64,000 nucleotides of DNA from Brevundimonas sp. MYb52 (GTDB lineage Bacteria; Pseudomonadota; Alphaproteobacteria; Caulobacterales; Caulobacteraceae), in contig NZ_PCPB01000016.1 in assembly GCF_002979535.1 (NCBI RefSeq), positions 1-64,000 on the forward strand, given 5' to 3'. Below the pieces are notes generated by a model. It did not search any database, was not told the origin of the DNA, and saw nothing but the letters and a program-made list of their open reading frames with translations. The translations under genes and the position numbers were made by a program. Shown in pieces: positions 1 through 8,996 of this stretch; within the stretch, counting starts at the first letter, position 1, and every line of letters starts with the position of its first letter.

Positions 1-39
1 CCGCCGCGCCCGCCGTCCACCGCCCCGCCGAAAGCCTGA
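1..39 (+). CDS. possible C-terminal end of an upstream gene (partial)
   Basis: Frame 1 reads a short Pro/Ala-rich tail (PPRPPSTAPPKA) to a TGA at 37-39. Small DUF2946-type proteins with Pro-rich tails often precede copper receptor/PCuAC pairs, so this may be one, but only 12 codons are visible. Without the upstream sequence this is a guess from context. Confidence 0.28.
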   Translation, partial: PPRPPSTAPPKA

Positions 40-120
40 AAACCAGAAACCTCTGCCGCCTCGCGCGCGTCCAAGGACGACGCCCGCGACCGCACCTCTG
101 TTTTCAGGATTTGACCTTCC

Positions 121-2205
121 ATGTCTTTCAAGACCACTGCGGCGCCGTGCGCGCTGCTCATCGGCGCCTGCCTGGCGCCCGCCCTTGCTCATGCGTCCGA
201 GGCTGATGGCCCCACCACTGTCGTCGACAGCATCATCGTCACCGGCCGCCGCAACGCCGAAGACCCCGCCGTTGTGGCCGAGGCGCGCGACCGCCTCAGC
301 CGCACCCCCGGCGCCGTCGCCGTCGTCTCGGCCGAGAGCTACGCCGACCGCTTCGCCCAGGGCTTCGCCGACACCCTGAGGAACGTTCCCGGCGTCCTGG
401 CCCAGAAACGCTATGGCGAGGAAAGCCGCCTCTCCATTCGCGGCTCGGGCATCGCTCAGGGATTCCACCAGCGCGGCGTCCTGCTGGCTCAGGACGGCGT
501 GCCCTTCGCCGACGCTGACGGCTTTTCCGACTTTCAGGGCGTCGATGCCCTCAGCGCCCGCTACATCGAAGTGTGGAAGGGGTCGAACACGCTTCGCTTT
601 GGCGGGGCGCAACTGGGCGGGGCGATCAACCTGGTCACGCCGACCGGCCGCACGGCCCGCCAGCAGAACCTGTGGCAACTGGAGGGCGGCAGTTTCGGCT
701 CCGTGCGCGGCCATGCCGCCGTGGCGCGCACGCACGGCGACTGGGACGTCTATGCCGCCGCCACAGCCATGCAGAGCGACGGCTGGCGCGACCACAGCCA
801 ACAGTCGCAAGCCCGCCTGACCGTCAACGCCGGGCGCTCGTTCGGCGTGGACCGCGAGGTGCGCCTGATCGCCCAGGCGGCGGACATCAAGCAGGATCTG
901 CCCGGCTCGCTGACTCTGGATCAGGCGCTGAAGACGCCGCGCCTAGCCTCGGCCTCGGCTCTTTCCGGGGACCAGGCCCGCGACCTGACGGTCAAGCGAC
1001 TGACGCTGCAGACCCGCTGGCGCTTCAATGACGCCACCCTGTTCGAGGGCGCCGTCTGGGGCTGGGAGAAGTCCCTCTATCACCCGATCTTTCAAGTCAT
1101 GGATCAGGACAGCGCCACACGCGGCGCCTTTGGCCGCATCGACTGGACGGGTCAGGTCGCGGGCCTGCGTGCCGACGCCTTCTACGGCTTCTCGTGGCGG
1201 GACGGCGAGGTCGAGGCCCTGCGCTACGTCAATCTGAGCGGCCTGCGGGGCGCCAAGACGGCGGACGCTCGGCAAGAGGCCTCGGGTCTGGACGTTTTCG
1301 CCGAGGGGCGCCTGTTCGTCACCGATCGGCTGGCGCTGGTGGCGGGCGGGTCCTGGGGCCGGGCCACGCGCGACTATGCCGACCGGCTGAACCCCGCCAA
1401 TGACGACAGCATCGACTACGACTGGTTCTCGCCGCGGCTGGGCCTGCTATGGGAGGCGGAAAGCGGGGCTCAGGTCTTCGCTAACGTCACCCGTTCGGTC
1501 GAGCCGCCGACCTATGGCGCCCTGGTGCAGGCCCCGCTGACCGGCTTCACGCCCGTTCAGGCTCAGGACGCCTGGACCGCCGAGATCGGCACGCGCGGAC
1601 GGCATGGCGCCTTCGCCTGGGACCTGACCGCCTATCGCAGCCAGATCGACGGCGAGATGCTCAACTTCACCGTCGCGGCGGACCAGTTGCCCGCCACCTT
1701 CAACGCCGACAAGACGGTCCATCAGGGGATCGAGGCCGGTCTGGACTGGCGTCTGCCCGTCGAGGTCGCAAACGGCTCCATGTTGCTGCGCCAGACCTAC
1801 ACCTGGAGCGACTTCCGCTTCGACGGCGACGCGCGCTGGGGCGACAACCGCCTGCCGGTCGTGCCTGAGCATCAGTATCGGGCCGAGCTGACCTGGCGAC
1901 ACCCGTCGGGCGTCTTCATCACCCCCTCGGTCGAGTGGCGGATCAGCCAACCCTACGTCGACTACGCCAACACCATGAAGGCTCCCGACTACGCCCTGCT
2001 GGGCCTGACGGCGGGCTTCGACGTGCGTGACGGCCTCTCCGTCTATGTCGATGCGCGAAACCTCACGGACGAGCGTTACGTCGGCGAGTTCTCCGCCGTG
2101 ACCGACGCCCGTCCGAATGACCCCAATATGCCGCAGCCGTCCACTGCTGTCTTCTTCCCCGGCGAAGGCCGCTCCGTTTTCGTCGGCCTGCGACTGGCCT
2201 ATTGA
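121..2205 (+). CDS. TonB-dependent receptor, probable copper receptor (OprC/NosA-like)
   Basis: Outer-membrane beta-barrel receptor of 694 aa, probably importing copper with TonB-ExbBD energy. The N-terminus is a signal peptide ending near ALAHA, followed by a TonB-box-like SIIVTGRR and a plug domain (about residues 55-175, with GVLAQKRYGEESRLSIRG and the GSNTLRFGG turn). The barrel ends in an aromatic residue (GLRLAY), as outer-membrane proteins do. Length fits the 650-720 aa copper-receptor group. The substrate is inferred mainly from the next gene, a PCuAC copper-chaperone lipoprotein starting 19 bp downstream and probably cotranscribed. The receptor class is secure; copper is likely but not proven. 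Confidence 0.82.
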   Translation: MSFKTTAAPCALLIGACLAPALAHASEADGPTTVVDSIIVTGRRNAEDPAVVAEARDRLSRTPGAVAVVSAESYADRFAQGFADTLRNVPGVLAQKRYGEESRLSIRGSGIAQGFHQRGVLLAQDGVPFADADGFSDFQGVDALSARYIEVWKGSNTLRFGGAQLGGAINLVTPTGRTARQQNLWQLEGGSFGSVRGHAAVARTHGDWDVYAAATAMQSDGWRDHSQQSQARLTVNAGRSFGVDREVRLIAQAADIKQDLPGSLTLDQALKTPRLASASALSGDQARDLTVKRLTLQTRWRFNDATLFEGAVWGWEKSLYHPIFQVMDQDSATRGAFGRIDWTGQVAGLRADAFYGFSWRDGEVEALRYVNLSGLRGAKTADARQEASGLDVFAEGRLFVTDRLALVAGGSWGRATRDYADRLNPANDDSIDYDWFSPRLGLLWEAESGAQVFANVTRSVEPPTYGALVQAPLTGFTPVQAQDAWTAEIGTRGRHGAFAWDLTAYRSQIDGEMLNFTVAADQLPATFNADKTVHQGIEAGLDWRLPVEVANGSMLLRQTYTWSDFRFDGDARWGDNRLPVVPEHQYRAELTWRHPSGVFITPSVEWRISQPYVDYANTMKAPDYALLGLTAGFDVRDGLSVYVDARNLTDERYVGEFSAVTDARPNDPNMPQPSTAVFFPGEGRSVFVGLRLAY

Positions 2206-2224
2206 TCAACCCGAGAAGGAACCC

Positions 2225-2707
2225 ATGATGACCAAACACACCCTGATCCTCAGCGCCCTCGGCGCCCTGTCCCTCGCCGCCTGCGGCCAGCCCGCCGACA
2301 AACGCCCTGAATCCGCCGCTGCCGCCGGAACCGTCACGGTCGCCGACGCCTGGTGCCGCCCGACGCCGAACGGCGCCAAGGTCGGCGGCTGCTACGTCAC
2401 CCTGACGGCCGGTTCCGACGACCGCCTGCTCAGCGTCTCGACGGCTCTGGCCGAAAGCGCCCAGATCCATGAGATGAAGATGGAGAACGGCGTCATGAGC
2501 ATGGGCGAGCTGAAGGACGGCCTGCCCCTGCCCGCCGGTCAGAAGGTCGAACTGAAGCCGGGCTCCACCCACGTCATGCTGATGGGTCTGCGCGATCCTC
2601 TGGTGGACGGCGGCGTCGCCTCCTTCACCCTGACCTTCGAGAAGGCCCCGGCCATCGGGGTGCATGCGGCGATCAAGCAGCCGCAGGTGGTGGATTCCGA
2701 GGAGTAG
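2225..2707 (+). CDS. PCu(A)C copper-chaperone lipoprotein
   Basis: 160-aa periplasmic copper-binding chaperone of the PCuAC family, which loads copper onto cytochrome oxidase or takes part in copper uptake. It begins MMTKHTLILSALGALSLAAC, a lipoprotein signal with lipobox LAAC. The mature domain has the family copper ligands: H82 with nearby Met residues (HEMKM), then THVMLM with H116, M118 and M120. The start at 2225 (or 2228) follows a good ribosome site (GAGAAGGA); an in-frame start further upstream would overlap the receptor gene and lose the signal peptide. It lies 19 bp after the TonB receptor, so the two form an operon. Confidence 0.85.
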   Translation: MMTKHTLILSALGALSLAACGQPADKRPESAAAAGTVTVADAWCRPTPNGAKVGGCYVTLTAGSDDRLLSVSTALAESAQIHEMKMENGVMSMGELKDGLPLPAGQKVELKPGSTHVMLMGLRDPLVDGGVASFTLTFEKAPAIGVHAAIKQPQVVDSEE

Positions 2708-2723
2708 CCGGATCCGCGCCTTT

Positions 2724-2848
2724 CCTCCCCATTCCATGGGGAGGGGACCGCGTAGCGGTGGAGGGGGCGACACAAAGGTCAGCCGTCGAGACGCCCCCTC
2801 CGTCACGTCGGCTTTGCCGCCGCGCCATCTCCCCATTGCATGGGGAGG
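2724..2848. repeat. intergenic palindromic repeat element
   Basis: Non-coding element of nested inverted repeats between the PCuAC gene and the island. CCTCCCCAT/ATGGGGAGG forms a hairpin at 2724-2744, a near copy forms one at 2829-2847, and GGAGGGGGCG (2760-2769) pairs with CGCCCCCTCC (2792-2801) between them. The outer motif is shared with the element at 26425-26579, so it belongs to a dispersed family. It may also end the copper operon's transcription. Confidence 0.7.
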
Positions 2849-2995
2849 AAAGCCCGATATGCGGGTAGTGACTTAGGAAAATCGTCGTTTGTTAGTAAGC
2901 GCCAAATAGGCCATCGGCTGCCCGGATAGGGGCGTCGTTTTAACTGCCCGATAGCCACCCTGACATCCGACCGGCCTAGGTCGTTATGAGGCCTC

Positions 2996-3214
2996 TCACG
3001 GCCGGGTGGCGCGGATGACCTTCTTGATCTGCTTGCACAGGGAGCATGTCGCGACCTCCTGTGCGAAGTCAGACGTCGTAGCGAGCGCTCCGGTTATCTG
3101 TGCGGGATGGGCGGCGTCATTGGATAGGCCGACACCGCCAGCGAGACACTTGTTGCAGATCGCTGCTGGTCGCATGGCCGTGATGTAGTCGTTGATCTTC
3201 TGGGGGACTGACAT
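2996..3214 (-). CDS. small protein with two CxxC pairs, putative zinc-binding
   Basis: 72-aa protein with CNKC near residue 20 and CSLC near residue 57, an arrangement that suggests one zinc site. It ends with a basic segment (KQIKKVIRATRP). A strong ribosome site (GGAGAGG) lies just upstream of the ATG at 3214, which supports a real gene. I recall similar small alphaproteobacterial proteins of the form 'IxxY...aICxxC...CxxC...kVIR' with no assigned function. It is downstream of, and in the same direction as, the broken transposase. A DNA-binding or antitoxin-like role is conceivable, but nothing seen proves it. Confidence 0.65.
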   Translation of the reverse strand: MSVPQKINDYITAMRPAAICNKCLAGGVGLSNDAAHPAQITGALATTSDFAQEVATCSLCKQIKKVIRATRP

Positions 3215-3276
3215 GGGCCTCTCCGCGTTTGCTGAAGGTAGCAGTGGGCATGCGGCCCGCGCCAGTCTTCGAAGGT

Positions 3277-4136
3277 CTAGTAGCCTCGGATTCGATAGCT
3301 ACCCAGGCACATGTGGCAGATGGTGCTCCGGCCAGGCTGGAGGGCCTCCGCCAACACCTTCGCCCTATCAAGGTCCTCGCACGCGAGCCAGCGCCCGGAC
3401 TTGGTGTCGCCCTTGCCTCCCTTGCCTCGCCCATCGTTGCAGTTCTTGGAGGAATGAGTGTGAACCTTCGTCAGGTGGTGCACAGTGCTTTCGTAGACCC
3501 AGAACGGTGCCCTGATCGGCCCATCCGCCTTCGGCTTCGAGAAGAGAGCCCTCAGGCGCGCATCGGCTTCTTTTTTGGCTGCGCACTCCTGGCGACGCCG
3601 TTCGGCTGTGAATGCATCGGCCAGATCAAGGAGGTGATCTACCTCCCAAATCGTATCGACGATCCCGGCTTCCATCGCTGGAGTCAGGCGTTTGATCCAT
3701 GGGAGGGGCTTCCCGGCTGCGTCACGCAAGGGCTTACCCTTGGCGTCGCGTGGCCGCTTTGGCGTCGGCACCAAACAGTAGTTTCCGTAGACAAGCGTCA
3801 GCGCCAGATGACGTTCATGGTGCTCCGCCTTCTTAGAGAACGCATTGGTGCGACGCCCGAACCGACGGTTGCGCATGCGCAGGTTTAGGTTCTGGCGTTC
3901 GACGTAGGCGGTGTGGACGTCCGAACGAAGGAATAGAGTTCGTCGGCCTGAATCTTCTCGATCACCAGCCCTCTGGTTCGCTTCATCAGGCTGATCGCCA
4001 TATCCCCCGCATCAGCGAGAAGTTTGGCGACGGTGTTCTGCTCGACACCGAAAATGCGCTCGCAAGAGCGAATGGAAACCCCCTCGCAGAGGCTCGCAAG
4101 GATTTGGCGGCGGGTCCGCCGGTCGGGCTTAGCCAT
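3277..4136 (-). pseudogene. broken IS1-like transposase (catalytic core deleted, frameshifted) with a C-terminal extra domain
   Basis: Two pieces of an IS1-family-like transposase in different frames. The first (4136-3885) is the N-terminal helix-turn-helix (RRQILASLCEGVSIRSCERIFGVEQNTVAKLLADAG) through the start of the catalytic domain (ADELYSFV). The sequence then jumps, in another frame, to HTAYVERQNLNLRMRNRRFGRRTNAFSKK, which in full-length relatives lies near the C-terminus. The DDE core between them is missing, so the product cannot be an active transposase. The second piece continues past the usual end into about 70 residues with HxHxxKNCNDGRG and CHMC, resembling a small Cys/His domain found alone elsewhere. 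I could not identify terminal inverted repeats. Confidence 0.75.
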
Positions 4137-4489
4137 CCAGTCCCGTAGCTGACCAGCTAGGGTGGGCAGTCCTCTGAGTGTCGCGGTTGATCATGAGCGG
4201 CTCCTAGTTTCAAATTTCCGGGTAGCTCCGGCAGTGATTCCGCTAGCGCTGTGGCCGAAAAATGTCAAGTATAAATCGCTCAAAATGACCTGTTTACTTT
4301 GTTAACCTTACCTATGACGCCGATGACAATGTATAGACTAGGTTCTTGAATGTGTTTGCCATCAATGTTGCTTCAGATTTAGATGTGCTTACGGAGGAAA
4401 GATCGACCGGCGATCGCCTCTAGGTTCTATCTGTTGAAATAATCGCAGTTCGCATCGCGCGCCGTCGCCTAGCGCGCTAGACGGGTTTC
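4137..4489. other. AT-richer intergenic region upstream of the methylase/nuclease operon
   Basis: This 353-bp stretch is clearly richer in A+T than its surroundings, especially 4200-4450, and holds no convincing ORF. It should contain the promoter of the operon starting at 4490, but I see no clean -35/-10 pair (TATAGA near 4332 is the best -10 candidate). A short reading frame starting MINRDTQR just upstream of the transposase fragment on the minus strand may be a remnant of its N-terminus. The composition suggests acquired DNA. Confidence 0.5.
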
Positions 4490-7267
4490 ATGAACGCCGT
4501 TGAGATCGAAGAAGCCGTATCAGCCCTGGCCGAGGCGCCGTTTGACGCCGAGGCGTTTCCGTTCGCCTTCCTGGCGGCGTTCGGGAACAAGGAGACGGCG
4601 ATCAAGCGGTTGCGCACTGGCGCGACCAACCAGTCAGACCTGCCAGGCGGCGTGCTCCAGCGCAGCAACATCCATGTCCTGGTCGCGCCGCAGGAGCAGG
4701 TCGCCGAGGCGCTCGGCATGCTGCGCGACAGTCCGCGCACAAAGTCGGCCAAGGCGCGCTATGTCCTGGCGACCGACGGCGTGACGCTGGAGGCCGAAGA
4801 CCTGACGTCTGGCGAGACGGTTGTCTGCGACTACGTTGACCTGCCCAACCACTTCGGCTTCTTCCTGCCGCTGGCGGGCATCACCACCGTCCGGCAGATT
4901 CGCGAGAGCGCCTTCGACATCCGAGCGACCAGCCGGCTGAACCGGCTCTACGTCGAACTGCTAAAGGACAACCCGGAGTGGGGCACGCCTGAGCGACGCT
5001 CGGCCATGAACCACTTCATGGCGCGCCTGATCTTCTGCTTCTTCGCCGAGGATACTGGCATCTTCCCCGGACAGCGGCGCTTCACCCTGACCATCGACCA
5101 GATGAGCGCCCGGGACTCGTCCAACACCCACGAAGTGATCGAGACCCTGTTCCGGGCGATGAATACCAAGACCGGCGAACGGGCTGCGGCGGGGGGGGCA
5201 CGCTGGGCGGACGCCTTTCCCTACGTGAACGGCGGCCTGTTCTCCGGCGGCACGGAGGTCCCGCGCTTCAGCAAGATCGCCCGGTCCTACCTGCTGCACA
5301 TCGGCAATCTGGACTGGACGCAGATCAACCCAGACATCTTCGGCTCGATGATCCAGGCGGTCGCCGACGACGAGGAGCGCGGCGCGCTCGGTATGCACTA
5401 CACCAGCGTGCCGAATATCCTGAAGGTGCTGAACCCCCTATTCCTTGACGATCTGCGGGCGCAGGTTGAGGCGGCCGGTGATAACCCGCGAATGCTGCTG
5501 AACCTGCGCAAGCGCATGTCGCGGATCAGGGTCTTCGACCCCGCCTGCGGGTCCGGCAACTTCCTGGTGATCGCATACAAGCAGATGCGAGAGATCGAGG
5601 CCGAGATCAACAAACGGCGCGGTGAGCCAGACCGTCGCTCCGAAATTCCCCTGACCAACTTCCGGGGCATCGAACTCCGGGAGTTTCCTGCCGAGATCGC
5701 CCGGCTGGCGCTAATCATCGCCGAGTATCAGGCCGACGAATTCCACAGAGGGCAAAAGGAGGCAGTGCGCGACTTCCTGCCGCTCGACAAGGACAACTGG
5801 ATCACCTGCGGCAATGCCTTGCGGTTGGACTGGCTGAGCGTCTGCCCACCTACAGGAACCGGGGTGAGGATGAATGCTGACGACCTGTTCGCAAGCCCTC
5901 TGGATCAAGCCGAGATCGACTTCGAGAACGAAGGCGGGGAGACCTACCTTTGTGGTAATCCACCGTATCTGGGCAGCAAGTGGCAGTCTGCTGAACAGAA
6001 ATCTGACCTTGGCGCGCTTTTCGATGGGCGGACGAAAAACTGGAAATCGCTCGACTACGTGGCGGGCTGGTTCATCAAGGCCACAGACTATGGGCTACAC
6101 ACCCACTGCGCCGCTGCCTTCGTGTCCACGAACTCCATATGCCAAGGTCAACAGGTGCCGATCCTCTGGCCGCTGATCTTTCGGACGGGCCACGAGATAG
6201 CCTTTGCGCATACCAGTTTCAAATGGACTAATCTTGCCAGTCACAACGCCGGGGTGACGGTCGCAATCGTAGGCATCTCCAACCACGCAGGAAAAGGGCG
6301 GCTCCTGTTCTCTATCGGAGAGGATGGCACGACGATTCTGCGGGAGGCTGAGAACATCAATGCCTATCTGGTTGCAGCCCAGAACATCGAGGTGGAAGCG
6401 ATCGGCCGCCCCATCTCTAACCTTGCGACGATGCAGTTTGGCAACCATCCCTACTATGGCGGGCCCCTGATTTTTTCGAAGTTCGACGCGGACCTGATGC
6501 GCAGGGCCGACCCACGCGCCGCGCGCTTCATCCGCCCACTTTATGGCGCACAAGAGTTCATCTCCGCTGCGCCGCGCGCTTGCCTATGGATCAGCGACGA
6601 CGAAGCGGCGGAAGCGGGAGCGGTTGCGACGATTGCCGAGCGGATGGATGCCGTGGTGATCGCCCGACGCGCAGCGAAGCAGGATAAGGCGGCGCAGAAG
6701 CTAGCCGAGACTCCTTATCGTTTTCGGGATCAGGAAACCGCCGAGGATCATGTTTTGGTCGTTCCCCGCGTGAGTTCGGAGAACCGACCTTACCTGCCGG
6801 TTGGTCTCCTGAGTGCCGACGCGATCATTCAGGATCAAGCTTTTGCGCTTTACGACGCCCCCCTGTGGAACTTGGCGCTGATCGCTTCGCGTCTGCACCT
6901 TGTCTGGATCGCCAACGTTTGCGGCAAGTTGGAAACCCGATACCGCTATTCCAATACCCTCGGCTGGAACACCTTTCCGGTTCCGACGCTGACTGAAACC
7001 AACAAGGCAGAGCTGACCGCCTGCGCCGAGGAAATTCTGCTTGCCCGCGAAGCGCATTTTCCCGCCACCATCGCCGACCTCTACGCCCCCGAGAATATGC
7101 CCGCCGACCTGCGCGCCGCACATGAGCGCAACGACGAGACGCTGGAGCGCATCTATATCGGCCGCCGGTTCCGCAACGACACCGAGCGGCTGGAGAAACT
7201 GTTTGAACTCTATATCAAGATGACGACGACGGTCGCCAAGGCGGCCGGATCGCAGACGATGAACTGA
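4490..7267 (+). CDS. MmeI-like adenine-specific DNA methyltransferase, apparently nuclease-less
   Basis: 925-aa S-adenosylmethionine-dependent DNA N6-adenine methyltransferase with the MmeI/type IIL layout: N-terminal domain, helical spacer (NHFMARLIFCFFAEDTGIFP, about residues 177-196), methylase core, target-recognition domain (about 620-820) and C-terminal helices. Motif I is FDPACGSGNF (349-358) and the catalytic motif IV is NPPY (490-493). Regions such as FVSTNSICQGQQVPILWPL, SSENR and ETRYRYSNTLGWNTFPVP match MmeI closely from memory. In MmeI the N-terminal domain carries a D...ExK nuclease; the equivalent stretch here (GGVLQRSNIHVLVAP, near 53-67) has no ExK, so I infer methylation only. 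It is the first gene of a four-gene operon, with 19 bp before the next. The ribosome site at the chosen ATG is weak. Confidence 0.88.
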   Translation: MNAVEIEEAVSALAEAPFDAEAFPFAFLAAFGNKETAIKRLRTGATNQSDLPGGVLQRSNIHVLVAPQEQVAEALGMLRDSPRTKSAKARYVLATDGVTLEAEDLTSGETVVCDYVDLPNHFGFFLPLAGITTVRQIRESAFDIRATSRLNRLYVELLKDNPEWGTPERRSAMNHFMARLIFCFFAEDTGIFPGQRRFTLTIDQMSARDSSNTHEVIETLFRAMNTKTGERAAAGGARWADAFPYVNGGLFSGGTEVPRFSKIARSYLLHIGNLDWTQINPDIFGSMIQAVADDEERGALGMHYTSVPNILKVLNPLFLDDLRAQVEAAGDNPRMLLNLRKRMSRIRVFDPACGSGNFLVIAYKQMREIEAEINKRRGEPDRRSEIPLTNFRGIELREFPAEIARLALIIAEYQADEFHRGQKEAVRDFLPLDKDNWITCGNALRLDWLSVCPPTGTGVRMNADDLFASPLDQAEIDFENEGGETYLCGNPPYLGSKWQSAEQKSDLGALFDGRTKNWKSLDYVAGWFIKATDYGLHTHCAAAFVSTNSICQGQQVPILWPLIFRTGHEIAFAHTSFKWTNLASHNAGVTVAIVGISNHAGKGRLLFSIGEDGTTILREAENINAYLVAAQNIEVEAIGRPISNLATMQFGNHPYYGGPLIFSKFDADLMRRADPRAARFIRPLYGAQEFISAAPRACLWISDDEAAEAGAVATIAERMDAVVIARRAAKQDKAAQKLAETPYRFRDQETAEDHVLVVPRVSSENRPYLPVGLLSADAIIQDQAFALYDAPLWNLALIASRLHLVWIANVCGKLETRYRYSNTLGWNTFPVPTLTETNKAELTACAEEILLAREAHFPATIADLYAPENMPADLRAAHERNDETLERIYIGRRFRNDTERLEKLFELYIKMTTTVAKAAGSQTMN

Positions 7268-7286
7268 CCAAAGTCCGGGGGCATGG

Positions 7287-8996
7287 GTGGAAGCGCGTAA
7301 CAAGAAGATCGAAGACTGGTTCGGCATGATCAAGCAGGGGCAGATCGTTCTGCCCCGGTTTCAGCGCCACGAGGCATGGCGGCCGGGCCAGGTGGTCGCC
7401 TTGCTCGAAAACGTGCTGCGCGATCCTCCTCTGCCGATTGGAGCGCTGCTGACCTTGGAGGTCGGGGACAACGAACTTTTTCACTCGCGACCCATCGTCG
7501 GCGCCCCGGAGCCGCAGTCCAAGCCTCTGCTCCACCTGCTGGACGGACAACAGCGGATGACGGCGTTGTGGCGAAGCCTGACCGGCGACTACGACGGGTT
7601 GGCGATCTTCGTCTCTCTCGACCCGGCCAAACAAGGCGAAGCGGACGCGGAGACCGACAGCGAACCGGGTGTGGATGCGCCGCTGATCGAGGCCGTGAAA
7701 CGCTGGGACCGCAAGGGCGTCATGCAGCCGGTCTGGGCCAACGACCCCGTCGAGACCCTGGAGCGCGGACTGATCCCCGTCACCCTGCTGCGTCCAGGCG
7801 CCGACGGAGAGGCTTTGCTGGACGCCTGGGAGACGGCCGTCGGTGACAGCGCCCTTCTCACGCCCAAGGTCATTAAGCGGGTGGCTGCCCTGCGCCAGCG
7901 CGTCGCCAAGTATGACGTGCCGTTCCTGTCGCTGAACGCGACCACGGGCCGCGACACTGCCCTCAACGTCTTCATCCGCATGAACACCTCGGCGACCCCC
8001 CTGAAGGACTTCGACATCGTGGTGGCTCAGCTTGAGAGCGCGACCGGCGACTCTCTCCACGACATGGTCGAGGAACTGACCGACGCGGTGCCGATGGCGC
8101 GAAACTATGGAGATGTCGAGGACACCATCCTGTCGGTGGCCGCACTCCTGATGGGCAAGCCACCGCTGAAAAAGACCTATCTCGACCGGTCCTATGGCGA
8201 AGAGTTCAAGTCGGTCTGGCCGCGACTGAAGCACGGCTTCAAACACGGGATCGACTTCCTCCAGCGCGAGGCCCTTTTCAACGACCGCAGCCTTCCGAGC
8301 GATGTGGCGGTCTATCTGACTTGCGCCTTGTGGGCCGACGTGCCCGAGCACGCCTTCGACAGCGGGGGCAATGCGCGGACGACCATCCGCAAGGCGCTGT
8401 GGCGGGCCTGCTATACCGACCGCTACGGCAAGACTTCAGCGACGCGCGCCTATGCGGACTATCGCGTTCTGAGTGCCATGATCGCCGGCAAGGACGCCGG
8501 TGCTTGCGACCTTTTCGACGAGACTTTCTACCCGTTGCCGGCTGTCGAAGAATTGGTTTTGGCGGGTTGGCCGGGCCGCAAGGATCGTCTTCCGCGCGCC
8601 ATCCTCGCCACCGGCTTGCGACGGGGCGGCCTGGACTTCGCTGACGGTGCCTCGATCTCGGCGTCGAATTTTCACAGCCGCGAACTGCATCACCTGTTCC
8701 CCGTCGGGGTGCTAAGCGGCGATCGTCAAGACGAACGGGTCAACAGGGGCTTGAACTGCGCGCTGATCACCTGGACGACCAATCGCAAGGTCGGTGCCCA
8801 GACGCCCTCGGAATACATTGGCCGGCGGGCTGAGGCGGCGCACCTCGGCGAAGACGCGGTGCGTCAGCGACTTGAGAGCCACCTGATCCCCTATGACGCG
8901 CTGGTAGGCGATGACTACGACACCTTCCTGCTGGCGCGGGCGGAACGGGTCCACTCTGACATGACCGCCCTCTGCAAGGGACATTCGCCCGCATGA
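7287..8996 (+). CDS. DUF262 (ParB-like) protein with C-terminal HNH-like nuclease motif
   Basis: 569-aa protein of the DUF262/GmrSD-like class. The N-terminus has the family signatures LPRFQR (22-27) and DGQQR (86-90), which in related proteins bind nucleotide and couple it to DNA cleavage. The C-terminus holds ELHHLFP (His468-His469), then a spaced Asn-rich segment (NRGLNCALITWTTNRKVG) and PSEYI, the arrangement of the DUF1524/HNH nuclease half of GmrD. It therefore looks like a single-chain nucleotide-dependent nuclease. The start is GTG at 7287: the ATG four bases upstream runs into a stop after five codons, and a G-rich ribosome site precedes the GTG. It overlaps the helicase gene by 4 nt (ATGA), which implies coupled translation. 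Confidence 0.83.
   Translation: MEARNKKIEDWFGMIKQGQIVLPRFQRHEAWRPGQVVALLENVLRDPPLPIGALLTLEVGDNELFHSRPIVGAPEPQSKPLLHLLDGQQRMTALWRSLTGDYDGLAIFVSLDPAKQGEADAETDSEPGVDAPLIEAVKRWDRKGVMQPVWANDPVETLERGLIPVTLLRPGADGEALLDAWETAVGDSALLTPKVIKRVAALRQRVAKYDVPFLSLNATTGRDTALNVFIRMNTSATPLKDFDIVVAQLESATGDSLHDMVEELTDAVPMARNYGDVEDTILSVAALLMGKPPLKKTYLDRSYGEEFKSVWPRLKHGFKHGIDFLQREALFNDRSLPSDVAVYLTCALWADVPEHAFDSGGNARTTIRKALWRACYTDRYGKTSATRAYADYRVLSAMIAGKDAGACDLFDETFYPLPAVEELVLAGWPGRKDRLPRAILATGLRRGGLDFADGASISASNFHSRELHHLFPVGVLSGDRQDERVNRGLNCALITWTTNRKVGAQTPSEYIGRRAEAAHLGEDAVRQRLESHLIPYDALVGDDYDTFLLARAERVHSDMTALCKGHSPA

Noticed and set aside
3230..4250. Terminal inverted repeats of the IS1-like element
   Set aside because: GGTAGC...AGTG occurs near both ends but in the same orientation with different spacing, so it is not an inverted pair.
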